Assembly: GCF_014805625.2 (NCBI RefSeq)
Contig: NW_023998416.1
Span: forward strand, 34,133,490-34,197,489
Reading direction: 5' to 3'
Source of the DNA: Glossina fuscipes
Lineage: Eukaryota > Arthropoda > Insecta > Diptera > Glossinidae
DNA length: 64,000 nt
The notes below the pieces were generated by a model that made no database searches, had not been told where the DNA came from, and worked only from the letters and a program-made list of their open reading frames with translations. The position numbers and the translations under genes are program-made. Positions 13,401 to 28,400 of the stretch are shown piece after piece (position 1 is the stretch's first letter; each line of letters opens with the position of its first letter).

Positions 13401-16400
13401 GGTTCAACGACTAAAGGCTTGTTCTGAAAGTACAAAATACATAAGCCATTAAAAGAATGTCCAACATAATCAATGTGCTTCCGTAACAAAAGAATTACTC
13501 AGCAATATGAAAATGAAATTAAAAAAAAAGAAAACCTGAATAAATTGCAAAAATCTTCGTTGAAAGCTTTATTGCAACCAATAAGCCGATATCTTATTCA
13601 GAAAAGTATGTTAAAGTATATTAAAAAATTGTATATAAAAGAACAAAATTAGTGTTAAGGGAACAAGGTTAGGTTTTCGAATGCACAAATGTTTTTAACC
13701 ATTTTGAAAATTATCGGGGCAAAACTTAATATAACCTGCACGTCGTTGGAAAGGCTATTAATAGAGCATTCATGTCGTATTAGTTTCATTTTTTCACAGG
13801 ACACGGTTTGGACACATTAGCTATGCAAAATTTCGCCTTATCAACCTCATTTATGTCATAGTGTAAAAAAGTTTTGATTTCGAATATTAATTAATTCACA
13901 TAAAGTCATGTTTTATTGATAACAATTTGCAAAAAAATTCTCGAAAAGTTCTATTTTACTTGTATTTTAAGTTAAATCCCTCCGAGACTTCGCTGAACAG
14001 AATTCTGTTAATGGCTTTACAGAGCTCTGCAAAAAAATTTTAGGTTGAGTCTTTGCTGGTAATAAATATAACTTCACACCCTTTTGTATTTATTTTATGG
14101 ACGGAAAGCAAAGGTGTCCTTTACTCGGTGCGCGTAATTCTCAGACTCTTCTTTCACACTTGTAGTTGCGAAGACGGACGAACGGGCAAGATGAACAGAC
14201 GGGCATGGTTAAGTGCATTCCGAATTTGAAACTGGTCAAGAATTTACATTGCTATGGGGTTTTCGAAGCTGGCTTCCACCGTGAGATAAACGTGCCTGAA
14301 TCAATTCAGTATTTATGGCTGATCAAAAATATATATATATACTTTGTGGGGTCGCTGAAGCTTCCTTTTGAGCATTGCAAACCTTTTAATAAAATAAATG
14401 TACCCGTCATCCTTCAGTGATGAGCATAAAAAGAAGCCAATTGAGTTTCAACAAGAAGTTATAAAAGAACTTTACTTTTTTTTTCTTTTTTTTTTTGAGA
14501 ATAAAAATTATTTCAAGAGGAGAATCGTGGGTGATATCAAAGCAAGCAAATAGTAGTCTGACAAAGCCAGGTCTGTTGCATAGAGTGTGTGTCACAACAT
14601 AGCTCAGCCACATCTTTCAAGCTTGGCGTTTTCAAATTAAAAAAAACTTTCTGCCATTCTTGACAACATGATACAACAACGACCTCCTTTTGTATCTCAG
14701 CATTTCACTTGTGAAATTTCGGTCTTAAAACTATCTTTTATTCGGTAAATTGTAAACGCGGAGCACACCTGCGTTAGATTACATTTATTAGGCTCGTCCT
14801 TATTTCTTAGTTAATAGTAGGAGACAACTTGTATAGGCGTCAATATTTGAAGCCTTTTCGCAGCAAGCTTCAAGAAGGACACGTAGACTGCCACTAAATA
14901 GGAAAAAGTAAGTATTACTCAGCATAAATATGTATGAAGCTGTTGTGTTTAGATTTGTTTCTATACCTGATTCTAAGTTTGATAACAGTGCAGCCACATA
15001 TAATATATAAAATGCCCGTAGACAAGTAAAACCTGTAAAGACCCCGACGAGTCCCAATGGATAGCTACAATAAGCTTAAGATTCCTCTTCAAGAATAAAC
15101 AGTTCAGCTTTTTCGTTGTTAAGTTTCGTTTTATCTTCGGAAAGAATAGTCTAAGGAAGAACAAGAGCACACTAAGCATCTATATTGCTCAATTCTACTT
15201 GTTACAAGCTAAATTGAAGAAAGAAACGCGCGTCTGGCATCATCCAATCTCTGCTACAAAAATTATTCAAAAGCGTGTACATCAGCGGTTCGCAAGCAAA
15301 CACCCAGATGCAATACATTTTTAATTAATTCATTCTTTTTATAAAATATTTGTGATAAACTCATTGACATTTGTAGATTGCTCTATAAATTTAAAAGCTT
15401 TTTGATTGATTTCACTCTATTTACGTTTTTCAATTCATTTTTATTTATTTTACTTTTTTCAAGATTGCTTTCCGCCACAATTCTTTGAAAATTAATTCGA
15501 TGCCAATAAGTTAATGTCTAGCGACATTTATTTAATCCTTTTTTTTTTTATTGAATTATGCATATTAAATTTCACTTAATCGCCTCTGTGCACATACACC
15601 CAAGTATACTTGAGATTTTTCTGTAGCCATCACAAAACAATGGAAGCATAATCAGTTTATCAAACTGTTTGTAACATCTCCAAGGCAGCTTTTAGGCAGA
15701 GATTCTATAAAACGAAATTAAACTCTTAAACAAACCGGTCATGTCCGTCTGTCCGCGGTATTTAATTTTCCGATTGCAAAAATTACGATATCGGTTTCAA
15801 ATTTGGCAAAAAAATAGCAGCTTGGTACTGAAAATGGTTGAAATCGGTCATAGCACTATACCGTACAAAATAAACTGAGTACCCGGGTTCAAGTCTTACT
15901 ATGTTAGATCGTACTTGGTTGTAATTAGAATGAGTGCTTAAGGGGTAAGGGCTCAACACTTAACAATTGGGCTCGCATATCTCTTCTCCTATCATCTTCT
16001 CCTTCCTAATTGTAGATTGAGCGAGAATCATGTGTGATGGGCACTGTGTTACACGTATAGAGAACATATCGCTGAGTGATTGTTCATATTAAAAAGCAAC
16101 TACCGATACAACGATAATAGTTTATGCGAATATTTCTATAGTATCCGCATAAAAGAGGTATAAGTCCATTGAATACTCAAGAGTATTAAAATTTATTGCA
16201 TTTTTTTTTTTTTGGAGTTCTTCTTAAGATGAGAGTAGGTAGAGCATGCCGCGAATTCGTATACAAACGAATATAATTTACTTACTACTCTCCTTTTTGT
16301 TCCAAGACAGTCTGGTCTGCTCGTCTTTTGTCTTCTAATGGTTTTACATGGCATTTATATTTACGAACAACACCTTAAGGGTGACTTTATTTCACATTGC

Positions 16401-19400
16401 ATCACTGAACTGCAACACCAATTTACAGGAAGGGATATGGAAGGCGTCATAAATCGCAATTCATATTCGTTCAATTTACTTGAAAGGTCTTAGATTGCTT
16501 TTACGTTCAAAAGTTATTTTGCTGGTCATGCGGAAAATTGACAAGTGCTCGTAGAAAACTATAAAAACACCGCTATAAGCCTAAAAGGCAATACCTATAG
16601 TAACATATATAACATATGAATAAAATAGAGTAGGAAATAAACAAAAAATAATTTATATAAGAAAAGCAAGCCGTGGACGAATGTTTTGCACTCACTACCT
16701 TTACCTCACCATAATTTTCTTATTTGTTTCGTTAGTTGGAATAGGAAAAGAAAAAAGAACTACTTTGAAACTCCCAATCCCATCAAGCTGTACTATGCAT
16801 ATGTCACATCCATGGATAATTGAATACAAGTGACTACTATATTGGCTATGGCCGAATCTTTACATCTACCAAAAGCTTTCTATGAAAAAAAAAAAAAGAT
16901 GTCCTATAATAGAACTATCAGATCACCCATAGAGGATACCTTGACATTTTTATTAAAAAATCAAATATTTCTGATTTCGAGAACAGAGATGTTTGCAGTT
17001 TACATAAGCGTGCCCCTTTCAATGATTTGCCCCATTCTCAATACCAATCTGCGTGTAAAAATTTCCAATGTTTTCCCCAAAAAAAGTAGAGCGACAATGT
17101 TTGCTACACATGTACATTTACTTGTGTTCCGAAGATTTTGACGTTGTAAATGGCGGAACAGGTAGACGAGTCGTTTATGATGTCGATGATTGAAATTCTT
17201 TTCTGTATTATGTGCGTAAAGGTGGATGCAAGAGCAGGCGTGATATTCACTGTGAACAACAAAGTGGATGAAATTTGTACCCGAGGATCGTTTTGAATCA
17301 AATCAAGCCATTGTGGAGACATTGCTAACAGACAATGAGAAGTAAGCCCTTTACGACAATAACATGTCAAAAAGATCGTCCGTCCAAGATGCATGGTTAC
17401 ACGTGAAGTGATATCGAGATTGTTGGAATTGGAAGGTAACTATTTATTTGAACAGTGCTTGAATTATTGTCCGACCGGAAACTTGAAGGACCCCTCATCA
17501 CTTCATTGCAACTCTCTTGGAAGCTTGGCTTCGGCTCGGACACAATTTCCTTATCTGTTAATACCTATTGGACTTGAAGTAGTAAGAAAAAAAAATGCCA
17601 AATATTTTAGAATAACGTAGCCTGTCACGCGAATATACTGAACGGTTAACTAAAAACTCAAATTTATTTTATACAAAGTAGATTTTTTAGGAACATTAAA
17701 ATGTTGTTTGTTACATGTGGTGCAATCTAGTACAACGACAAAACACATACAGAACATGTATGTATACATTTATCAACTATACAATTATTCTTTTACAATT
17801 TAAGTTTATTGTTCTAATTTATTTTGTGCTTAGATATATTTAACATTTTAACTCTAACTTTAAAGCGCAATGAACTCTCCGCGAATTGGAAGCTAACGAT
17901 AATAATAAAAAAATTACATCATTAAGTGTATACAGTAAACGAATTATTTCATATTTTATTTTATTCGTAGCGTAATGTAGTGCTTACGAGACTCCCTCTT
18001 GTCTCATGCGATATATGTGTCAACTACTTGCTTATATTATTATACTTGTTACATATCTACTTATATTTACAGTATTAAGTACTTATTGAGCAGCATTCTT
18101 GCATGTGTAAAAAGTATGAGAGATATATGCGAATCTTGGGACAAGTCTCCCACACCCGTAGCGCATCTCAAATTGGTGCATGAGATATGAAAATTTTCGG
18201 GAACATCCATCAGTCCATTAGCAAGACTCGTATATGGTCGTCGATAACGATGGCTGCGAATTATCGGCTCGCTGTAACGAGTAGAGAGTTTACAGCTGTG
18301 AATAAACTATGTATTTTTGCCGCAAGATCGAGAACTATAACTCGATTACAGACTTGGACGGTGTTAGTAGTTTGCAGTTTATAGTTTTTTCTGATCGTAG
18401 CTCGATTTTTCCATCGAGTTTGCAGATGGTTTTATAAATATTGGTATCGAGTTACAGATCTGTGTTGTAGTTTACGCTTTACTCGCTTTGCCGTTTAATG
18501 TCAACAGATCAAGACTAATACTTTCACTTTTAACCATTAACTAAGCATACGTATGCTAAGCTGCAGCTTTCTAGTTCAGTTTTTATGACCGCAATATGTT
18601 CAAAGAAGAAAGAAAGGAACAGCCGGACGGACAGACGGACATACGAAAGAGACTACATCTCTAATGGTAATTTTACGCATTTCGCTGGGCTTCTAAAAGG
18701 CAAGCGGAAGAGCGAGTCTATCATATCTGCTCGTTTAGGAATGGAATGTAATTATAAAGTTGAACAGTCTAAAAATATTTCGTTGACATAAAGTACTTAT
18801 GTATTTTGTGGTGTCCTCTGATATGTGTTTCTGGTTATTGCACACTGAAGGACGGACCGAACATAACCTTTTTTGTGCTAAAGGAGTGAGGAAACAAGAA
18901 ACAAAATGGATGAAATCTAAAGATATCTAACGAAAGGCAACTTCACCACATGCTGCACTTGCATTACGTAAGATATAGATTGAGAATGATTTGACATCTT
19001 TTTAATTGAAACATGAAAAAGTTGTAATTGAAGGGAATCTCTTGATCTATTTAAAATTTATTAGGGATGAAATGCGAGCCGGCCATGTGTTTAAGTGTGG
19101 AAAGTGCTCTGAACGAGTAAGGGAGTGCGTGTGTTAAGTTAATTGATATGACTTACGAGATAAAACGTTAGGCTGTTGAGCGGCAGAGGGTGTCAGAATC
19201 AAGAGCCGGAAGTTAGGCAAGTGGGATTTTATGCATAAAATTCGCTTTTGTTATTTAAAAAGTTGATACAGAATTTTTTATTCCTATTCATATTTAAAAA
19301 AATATATATGTATATATATTTTCGATGCCATTTTTTTTATTTTTATGGTTTTTTGCATAAATTTCTTTAAATAAATTAAACTATTGAGAGTATAACACAA

Positions 19401-22400
19401 AAACCTTAATTTGTTATTTAGAGACACACAGCTACGAAAGACAAAGCATAGCACCGGCAAGTCTTTCATAAAGACTAAAAAAGGAAAAAAAAGAGAGAAA
19501 AAAAAAAAAAAAAAAAAAAACAAAAAGACTGTGAACCTGAACTAGACTGTGACTTTGTATTATTTCGGTCGGCTTGGTTTTTCTTTCTTTGGTGTTTTGG
19601 TTAGTTTTAAGTGCGTGCGTGACAAAATATAATAATAGAAAAAATGGTAAACATAGTCTCAAATACTATTGAAAGCTTAAACATTAAACTTAAAAAGGAA
19701 ATCTATAGCAAATAATAGAAAGTTATTTTTGAATTTTTGTTACTAATTCTTAAAAAATCAATTTATCGCTTTTGTTGTTGTTGTTTATAGCAAACGCATA
19801 TATTGCTGGTAGCCTTGTTTTTTTATTTATTTTTTTTTTTTTTTGTATACACCCTATCAAAAATTGAGGGTATACTTATTGCGTCAAAAGGCATGCAACA
19901 CTCAGAAGGCGACTTCATAAACTCCATTATAAAACCTGCGGTACTCATTCACCTGGCAGCAGACATGAAGCTATCGATTCTTAAATTTAGCGCAAGCATT
20001 GAAAGCTTTTGCACACGGATCGACATTGACAATGGGACAAATTGCGAAAATACTTGCTGGCAGTACAATGCAGTATGGGAACAGCTCTGCATTCTGGGTT
20101 TTTTGCGTCCATGACCCATAAGCTTCAAAGGACATGCGATATAAATGGAAATAATCAGCTGCGGCCATCAATTGCCAAGCAGTCTTTTCAGTATAAAGGC
20201 AAAGGGTATGAAAGATTCACTCACAGCCGAACACAAGTTTCTTCCTTGTCTTTTTTTAAAATTGTGTTTTTTTTTTTTTACATAATTAATCAATAATTAG
20301 CTTTAAAAGAATTTTTGTTGGTTATTTACTGCTACCTACCTCTTACTATGTTTGCCGAATCGGATTTCATTCTTATCTAACATAAATTTTGATTGTTAGC
20401 AATGTGACTATGCGGCTATCGGGGTTTTGCATTATTCCGTCAAAGGCAACGACCAATTTTTTGTATCTCTTCATAATTTAAGCGTGTGTTTGCCGCCGCA
20501 AGTGCATGTGTGTACGATTTTATTGATTAATTTGTAAATTTTATGCGTAGAAAGTTGGATTTTGTGGTTGAGATTTTCTTTTGCCATAAATGAATTCATT
20601 CACCCTATTGTCTGCTATTGTCTTCTTTACCGCATACGATTTATTATTAAAGTCACGTTTCTATAATTACTCTCATCAGCAAGATCGCATTGTTCAATTT
20701 CCTAGCCTCTAGTTAAAGAGAAGTAAGTGAATAGCAAAAGTTATATACATGTCTAATAGAATATTAATTGCTATTAATATTCCACACTTTTTATTACACC
20801 CTACTCATCGGTTGTGATACTGTGTATGCGAGCACATACAGTACCCAGAAAGATTGCCTTTGTTCATACCGACCGATTTAGAATCACTTTCTGAATCTGC
20901 CTTTTCCTCTTCTTGAGCGTTGTTGGTCTGTTCTTCCGTCCGTCTAATCTCGATTCAAGTATATATGTGTCTATGTTATTTTGATGTACCTTGGCCGAAG
21001 AACGAATGTTGTTGAAAATGTTTCCGTTCGGATCGTTTTTTCAAGCAGTTCTCATAAAACGCTTTATTTTGGAAAGCACTTACATGAATATTTGTATTAA
21101 GGGTAAAGATGTAAGGTATTTAATAGGTGGGCTGTTGTGGCCGAGTATAATTTTTTCACTTATTTTATTTTATTTAAACTTGAGAGAAATATAACAAACA
21201 AGAAACTCTCCGACTGGTATTTTCAAATTGAAAATTCAAGGCCGATATTGTGCAAGTCCTGCACTATATAAACATATAAGTCGCGATTTAAATTAAACCT
21301 AAAAAAACAAAGCTTTCAAGATCTAATTCCCTCTCGCAGGGAATATAAATATATTTCCCGATTTCAGTAAAGAAACATGGAGAGGTCAAGGTAATAGATT
21401 TTGTTTTGCAGCCATGTCAAGATATCACAAAATTAATGGAAACGCGTTGCAAATATTTAATAAACGGTACGCAAATTCGTGTCGGAAACTTTTGAAAATG
21501 TGTGTGTTTGATTGTTTATTCATCCATGTATATAACACCCAATTACAATAAAAAATCAACTGTAAGCTTAGCTATGACATTATCATTAAAAAGAAATGAA
21601 TTTTAAACCAACAATGTCTATACATAAACAAATAAAAGCAAAAAAAAAAAAAAATAAATAAATAAATAAATAAAAACCAACCCAACATGCATCTAGATTA
21701 TGCCTAGAAAGACACTCACAGGCGATATGCATTAAATTAAAAGTGTCCCAATAACGTGACGCAAGCATACAAAAGTTTGGCAACAGCAAAGGATTTTGTA
21801 CATTTGCGGAATGTAAAGCGACATCGTTTTCATTCCACATAGGTACGACATCGGCTAATCAAGAGAGTTTTCAGATTCTCACAAGGGACTGAAAAGAAAA
21901 TGTTCCTTGCAAGATCGGAAATAACACCGACGGTCTTTCGTTTAATGAAACCGGCGAGTCCTTAACGTCAGTTATACTCTTTGCCCAAAGAGTAAATATT
22001 TCTGCGAAATTTTAATATTCTTAGTTACGTTGCTGTTGCAATGCTGTTCCTATTGCAAATTGAAAGTTACCGTCTTTTGCAACTTGGCCTATACCCAATC
22101 TAGGTACATATGGAAAATGTTTTTCTTAGGTTCTTGACTCAACTTTTATGAAAGTCAGCGATCGAATAGATGTCCTACTGTGCCCGAAAAGGAAACTATT
22201 CGCTTGATTGATCGGTGGTTTCTGGATTGTGTGTGATTGATAGTCAGAAATCGTCTCATCCCCGGGTTTAATGCGACGCTCTTTTTCAGAGAAATTGACT
22301 GTTTTTGGTACTTTGTCGAGATTTGACGCTTTTAAAATGTTACTGACTGATCCTTTCAATTCAACAAAATTTAAGTGGATTTCTCCGCTCACGAAAATCG

Positions 22401-25400
22401 CACATTGCAAGAATCGGAAAAAATACTTTTTGTGTAGTACAAAATGAAACTAAGCGCCCCTGAAAGGCTAATGAAATTTATGATATGAAATTTGGCGCAG
22501 GCGTTTGTCATACTGCTACCAATTTAAAAAAAAAAAATGTAGATTGAATATTGGACTTACTTTTAGGGCACAATATTAGATCAGATCCCAATCATTCATA
22601 TAATTTAATGGAATTCGACGTTTATTTCAGAATTTTCTTTGTCCGGATATTGAATAAACTTTTCCTAAATCACTCATCCGCTGTCTAGTCGTAAATAATA
22701 GGAGCAAGTCCTCCACTACTTGGCATCGCTTTTGAGTTAACTGGGACGACACTTTATAGGATACAAAATTTTTATTTATCTTGCACTTAATGCATCTTTC
22801 TTCCCTTTAACTTAAAACGCATTCGAAGGTTTTTTTTTTTGTATATTTTCTTCTCACTTATCTTATTAGTTACTACAGTCACGTTTTATCAGGCGGTTTT
22901 CGTAAAAGAGCATACCAATGACTCAAAAGGCTTGAAAAATTTATCTATGGCTACACATATTCGATCTGTTTGTGGTTTTTATAACCATCACCGAAGGATG
23001 AGGAGTGTGTTCATTTTGTCAAAATGTTTGCAACGCCCAGAAGGAAGCTTCAAAGACCCCACAAAGTATGTATATTCTTGATCAGGATCAAATTTTAAAC
23101 CGATTTAAGCATGTCTGTCACTCAATCTGTGTAATGTCTGTTGTAGACACTCTCCTGGCTGCAAAAATGAAGCTATCGACATATAATTTAGCCTAAACAT
23201 ATAATGCGAATAGGAATTAATCACGATACCTGACTGCGTCTGCATAATTTTCCTATAATCCAATCTACTTTGCTCTAATGGTAATACCATTAGTTCCATG
23301 CTCCAAATTTGCTAGCTTCAATGCTTAACAAGGCTCTTTTGCAAAATGTAATCATTGCCAGATACAAATAACTGGCAATTATTTAACTCAAGGAAAACCT
23401 ATTTAATGGTAATTAAATCACAATTGTTTAATAATATTTTCGCAAAAATACAATAACATAAACTTGGATACTTACAAATAAATTAAAATGAAAAACAATT
23501 ACATGGAAATGAAGTTACTATAGAAGTCTATATATAAATAAAAAAAAAATATAAAAAAAAAAGTTGAAAAAGAGAAATAAAAAAATGGAGAACAATAGAC
23601 GTTGGATGAAAAAAAAAAAAAAAAACGACAACAAATAAAAAATTTCTTGAAATAAATAAATTAAAAAAAAAAAAGAAAGAAAAACAATCGACAATAACAA
23701 CAAATGCCGCAAATTTACATAGTTTGAAAACAGTTTTCAATTTCTCGTTGATAAGTACAGAGAGCAGTGAACAATCAAAGTTGCTTTTTGTAATTGTGTG
23801 CTTATGAGCGCAATCTGTACCCGAGCATACAGGAAACTAATGCTGGTGATAAACTTGATGAACTTCTGTTTGGAATTTCATTGAGCATGTTATTTTTCCT
23901 TTTTCTTCTAGTAATGGAATTTAGAGCAAATACTCAAAGAGTAAGTAAAGCATCGTATTTATCCCGAATGCCGTCAAAGCAGAAAACAATTTGAATTAAT
24001 TTCTAACCTCCAATATTGCATACCTCCCCTCGAGAAATTGTCGCACTTGATAGATATGTACGCATTCGATTGTTTTTTGGCTCCAGTAAAGGCTTGTCAT
24101 CCTTGTCCTGCAGTCATACTGGCCAAGAGAAGAGCAATAAGCAATAGAATATAGACATAATATTACTGCTTTTGTAGAAAGAGTCAAATCCATCGATTCC
24201 GATTTGGCATAGCGATCACGATCTTGATCCTAATACTAAAGGTTTAATTCGATATCTAGTGCTTATGTCGATATCAAAGTGCAGCGAAGACCAAAATGTC
24301 TTTCAAAAGACGCCGTTCACAAGTCAATGCAATGTTCCAGCTTGCTTATCTCAAAAGCACTAAGCCTCATTGGCAAAAACCCGTATTCGCATATTCACGT
24401 ATTCGTAAATTCACTCATGCCTACTTTGTGGCATGCAGTTATTGCATTGATTGAAAAATGCTTTCGAGACAAGTACTTCTTTGCTATTAGCTCAGCTCTA
24501 TCGTTGCATTCTCTGCTATCTCGCTAAAAAAATTTATATACATTCGAGATTAGCATGAAGTTTTTGACCCAAGTTACCGTAATCCGTCTGTCCATTTATG
24601 TGTCATGTATATCCAGATTCTTGGACATCCAAAATTCCTTATAAGCAGAATGCAATTGTGTTAGACAAACAACACGTATGTCTACATAAGATTTGTCATA
24701 TGTTTAAAAAGGTTTTTGTTGAGATCGCAGTGAACACGTCTCTCATTGTTCTCTAGGGGAGCCCTGCAGCCTGTCTTTAAACACCTTCTCTAGGTTTTAA
24801 GCTCCTGGTTCCATCGTAGCTTCTTATAGATTTGAGTACAGCCGCAATCATTAGGATTGTCAGAACAACCCTATAAACTTGACACGTATAGTTCAAAAGG
24901 CAGCACTTGGTTTCGATATTCTAGTGACTTATACGGTAGAAGAAGAAGGTTTGTCATGTTCTCCCAGTCTAGCTAACACATTTCGAAATCGCAAACTTCC
25001 ATAGTCGTACCGTTATTATTTTTTCAAACTACTTGCAACCCTTATCTAGGAAACTCAACTGTGAGCGGAAGATTCCTTCTGAAGAGAATTCATTTGCCAG
25101 GTTCGAAAATCAATTCGTCCCGATGAAATGTAAAGATGGGAGTTTAGTTGACATAATTATCTATGAAATGCTTTTCATTTTTAGACAAAATACGTATTAT
25201 TTGAATGTCAGGTCGTATATATCAATAGAAGATTCATTTTACAATATTTTTTCTCTCAGTGAAAATATGCTTCACATATAATTTTAATTCATTGACGATT
25301 TCTCATAGTTTTTGAACACTATATAGTGGTGGGTATAGGGAAGCCGTGTTAAACTCGCCTACATCTTCTTTCTCGTTTTCATTAAACTTGTTTACCAAAT

Positions 25401-28400
25401 CCTGCACGGTCGTGATAATGGTGCTTAATGTGCACAAGAAGCATGCAACTAACGACGCTTTCTGGCTTGTGTGTATATGTATGCTACGGATGTGGATGAC
25501 AACAAGTGCAAGAATATACTGTGCAGGAAAAAATTATCGCTTGTCTATTATAGAACACCAGCATCGGTAAAGATTACGACACTAGAGTACAAATTGAAAA
25601 TAATTTAATCGAAAGCTCGCGTATTTTAAATTTCATTAACACTGACACGTTTACTATCAAAGTTGGGGGGGGGGGGGGCCCCTCTTCATTCCATCCGGCG
25701 AATCCTTTATATTTCTGCAATTGCAATGAAAATATGGAGATAAAATTCCGCACGAACTTTTCTTGATCGAAGAAAGTTGGTGCATCCGCACACAGACAAG
25801 CCCATAATAGATAAGAGCACAGACCGACCATTGAAAAAGACAAATATTTTTTCATATTTTGATTCACAGCTGCCGAAGCCTAAACGATACTTCGGTAGCG
25901 TTGCTACTAAGGCATTTTTGCAGAATGCCCTTAATGCTCGGTCTAAAAGTGATTCTGGTCGACTTAATAACAGGCCCACAATTTGGAACATGATATGCAT
26001 TACATGCATGGAACATACTCGATAGTTCTAGTGCCAACAATACACGCTGCAAAAAATATTTTTTCCCATCAACCGCTCACCGAAAATAACTTTTCATAAT
26101 TTGAGATAATTTATAGCTAACTAGTATCACTAAAGGATGCCAACTTGATTCACTTGCTTGATAGATTTGCCGTACTTGCAGCTAAGTAAAGTAGAACATT
26201 GAAATGTGGAAAGTATATTTTTCGAGTAAGGAGACGAGAAGACGAGATACGAGACAGTGGCGAGAAAAACCGTCGAATTTTTTTAAATTTCGCCAACACA
26301 CTTCCTAAAAAGCGTGGTACAAATATTCGTTAAAACCAACTGCCAACTTGATCAAAAAATGTCCCGACAAACAACAAGCAAAGCGTAGACACTTGAAAAT
26401 TTTCCAAAATTCAGGAAAAAACTCCAGCAATACATAACTTCATCAGCATTCTTTTGAATATTTGAAATTTGTCGCTGCTACAGCATTGCAATCATCTTCT
26501 TCAATCATTGGAGTACTGGCAACTAAAAATTCCATCTTCTCTTTACAAAATAAAATGTGTAATGTGTTTTGTCCTTCATTGTATGTCGCGCGTATGTTTA
26601 CTTACATCAATGCTTTTGCATTGCAAAGACTCTTTACAAAATTTATCGCATATATCGCATAAAACGATCTCTGACAAGCCTAACTTTTCGTAACGTTTAT
26701 TGTTACCAGAACAAAACAAGGACGAGTGTTGTTTATGTGCGTCTCCTATGTGAATGCCTTCGAAAGATACTGGTTTGTACTTGTTATGGCGTAGTTGTCA
26801 TCTATAAGCGAAATTTGTTTTATGAGAAAACGACAACAACAACAACAACAACAACAACAAACACAAATATGTACATAAAAAGTAAAATGTCATTCACTCG
26901 CAACACTGGAATATAACTAACAACAAAAAAAAAAAAGCAAAATGTTGAAAAATTCCTATCAGCGTTAGAGAGAACCTTAGCTATCTACCAAGCAAGTCTA
27001 AGGAACTGGTGTTTTGTTGTTATGTTGCTTAATAAATAACAAATGACATGAAAATGGATTTAAGAAAGTGGGCGTGTTTTCTCTGAAATCAGAAAGTAGT
27101 TACTATGCGATAGCTAAAGAGGAATTGTTCACACTATACCGAGATATTCATTATAGCTTGTAGTCTAATATGCATTGAGCCTGATATTGCTCCTATTTAC
27201 ATTTAGTTTATTCTCAAAAATATTCTGGCACGAACAACTAAGATTTTTAAGACAAACTCCTGCAGGAATCAAGCGTGAATATTATATATATTATGCTTTG
27301 TGGTCTACCGCTTGACCGTACAAAAGGAATGAAAAAGGTAATATACCCTCAATTTTGTGACAGATGCAAGCAACAAAGTTACAAAACAAGTTTTAAAACT
27401 AGAGAATATATTATGTATAAAAAAAAAGGAAAAAAAGAAAAGAAGAACTCAGAAAAGTAACAAGTATTATAGCTTGGCTTGGGTCGCATCGGCACTGTCG
27501 ACAAATTGACTGGCGTATGTGTGTAATTGGCGCTCTTTCATCCTTAGCTGCACTCTTCGGATGAGATATCATTAGAAATTGCTTGAAATCCTGCGACGAG
27601 ACAAAGTAAGCAATAGCTCGAGCAGCGACACATAGTTAGCTTAATATTGGGGCATATTTTTCACTCGAGGACGAATTCTCTTGACGAAGCAATCGTGACA
27701 CTGTAGGCAATACGGTTACACATCTAATTCACGTTCTTCCTAACACAGTTCGGAGCATAGGAACTCTTTGCCAATAACCGATGTTATGCATTTAGGCATC
27801 TTGGTGCTGGCAATTTTAAATTCTAGTCCGAGTTCTTCGAATTTCCGAAAAATCCAACCAAATTTTCTTCAAAGATAAAAATGCCAAATCTCCTGATAGC
27901 CCTGTCAAGAGTTAATATATCAGTAAAAATGTTTCATTAATTCATATTTAACAGAGAAAAACCGGTTGACGAGAACATTGTTTCATTTAAGCTACACATG
28001 ACGAAGCACATCATTGGCTTTTCAAATGCGATAAAAAAATCATTCTCCTCTGGTTGTCTTATTTTCAATTTTTATCGCAAAGCATTCAAAGACGGCATTT
28101 TCATATTTTTTAATTTTTTATGATACGGAAAAATATTTTACATGGCTTTTAAATTTTGTTTATCATTCGTTTCGCTATTCATTAGCGTTGGCTATGAAAT
28201 CGTAATGAATGCAAACCACTTTAGCATTTAAGTTGAAGAATAGGCCAGAAAAACGATCTGAGTCGAACACTTTACTCCCCTCCACTGGTTAGTTTGTTTG
28301 CGATTTTAAATTGTCATATAAAACAAACATTCACTCATTTGTTGTGTCGATCATATATCATCATATAGCATATCGTACGGACCATGTATCGTGCATGCAT

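Noticed and set aside
17104..17394. Overlapping frames on both strands (96 codons minus, 49 codons plus starting MAEQVDESF)
   Set aside because: Neither resembles a known family, both strands are equally open, and there are no splice or promoter signals to choose one; considered and dropped as a mariner fragment because motif order does not fit.
19284..19662. Phe-rich minus-strand frames
   Set aside because: Products of the long poly(A) tract read on the minus strand.
26569..26916. 115-codon plus-strand frame with a poly-Thr run
   Set aside because: The run is the translated (CAA)n microsatellite and the rest has no coding character; three shifted frames are equally open.
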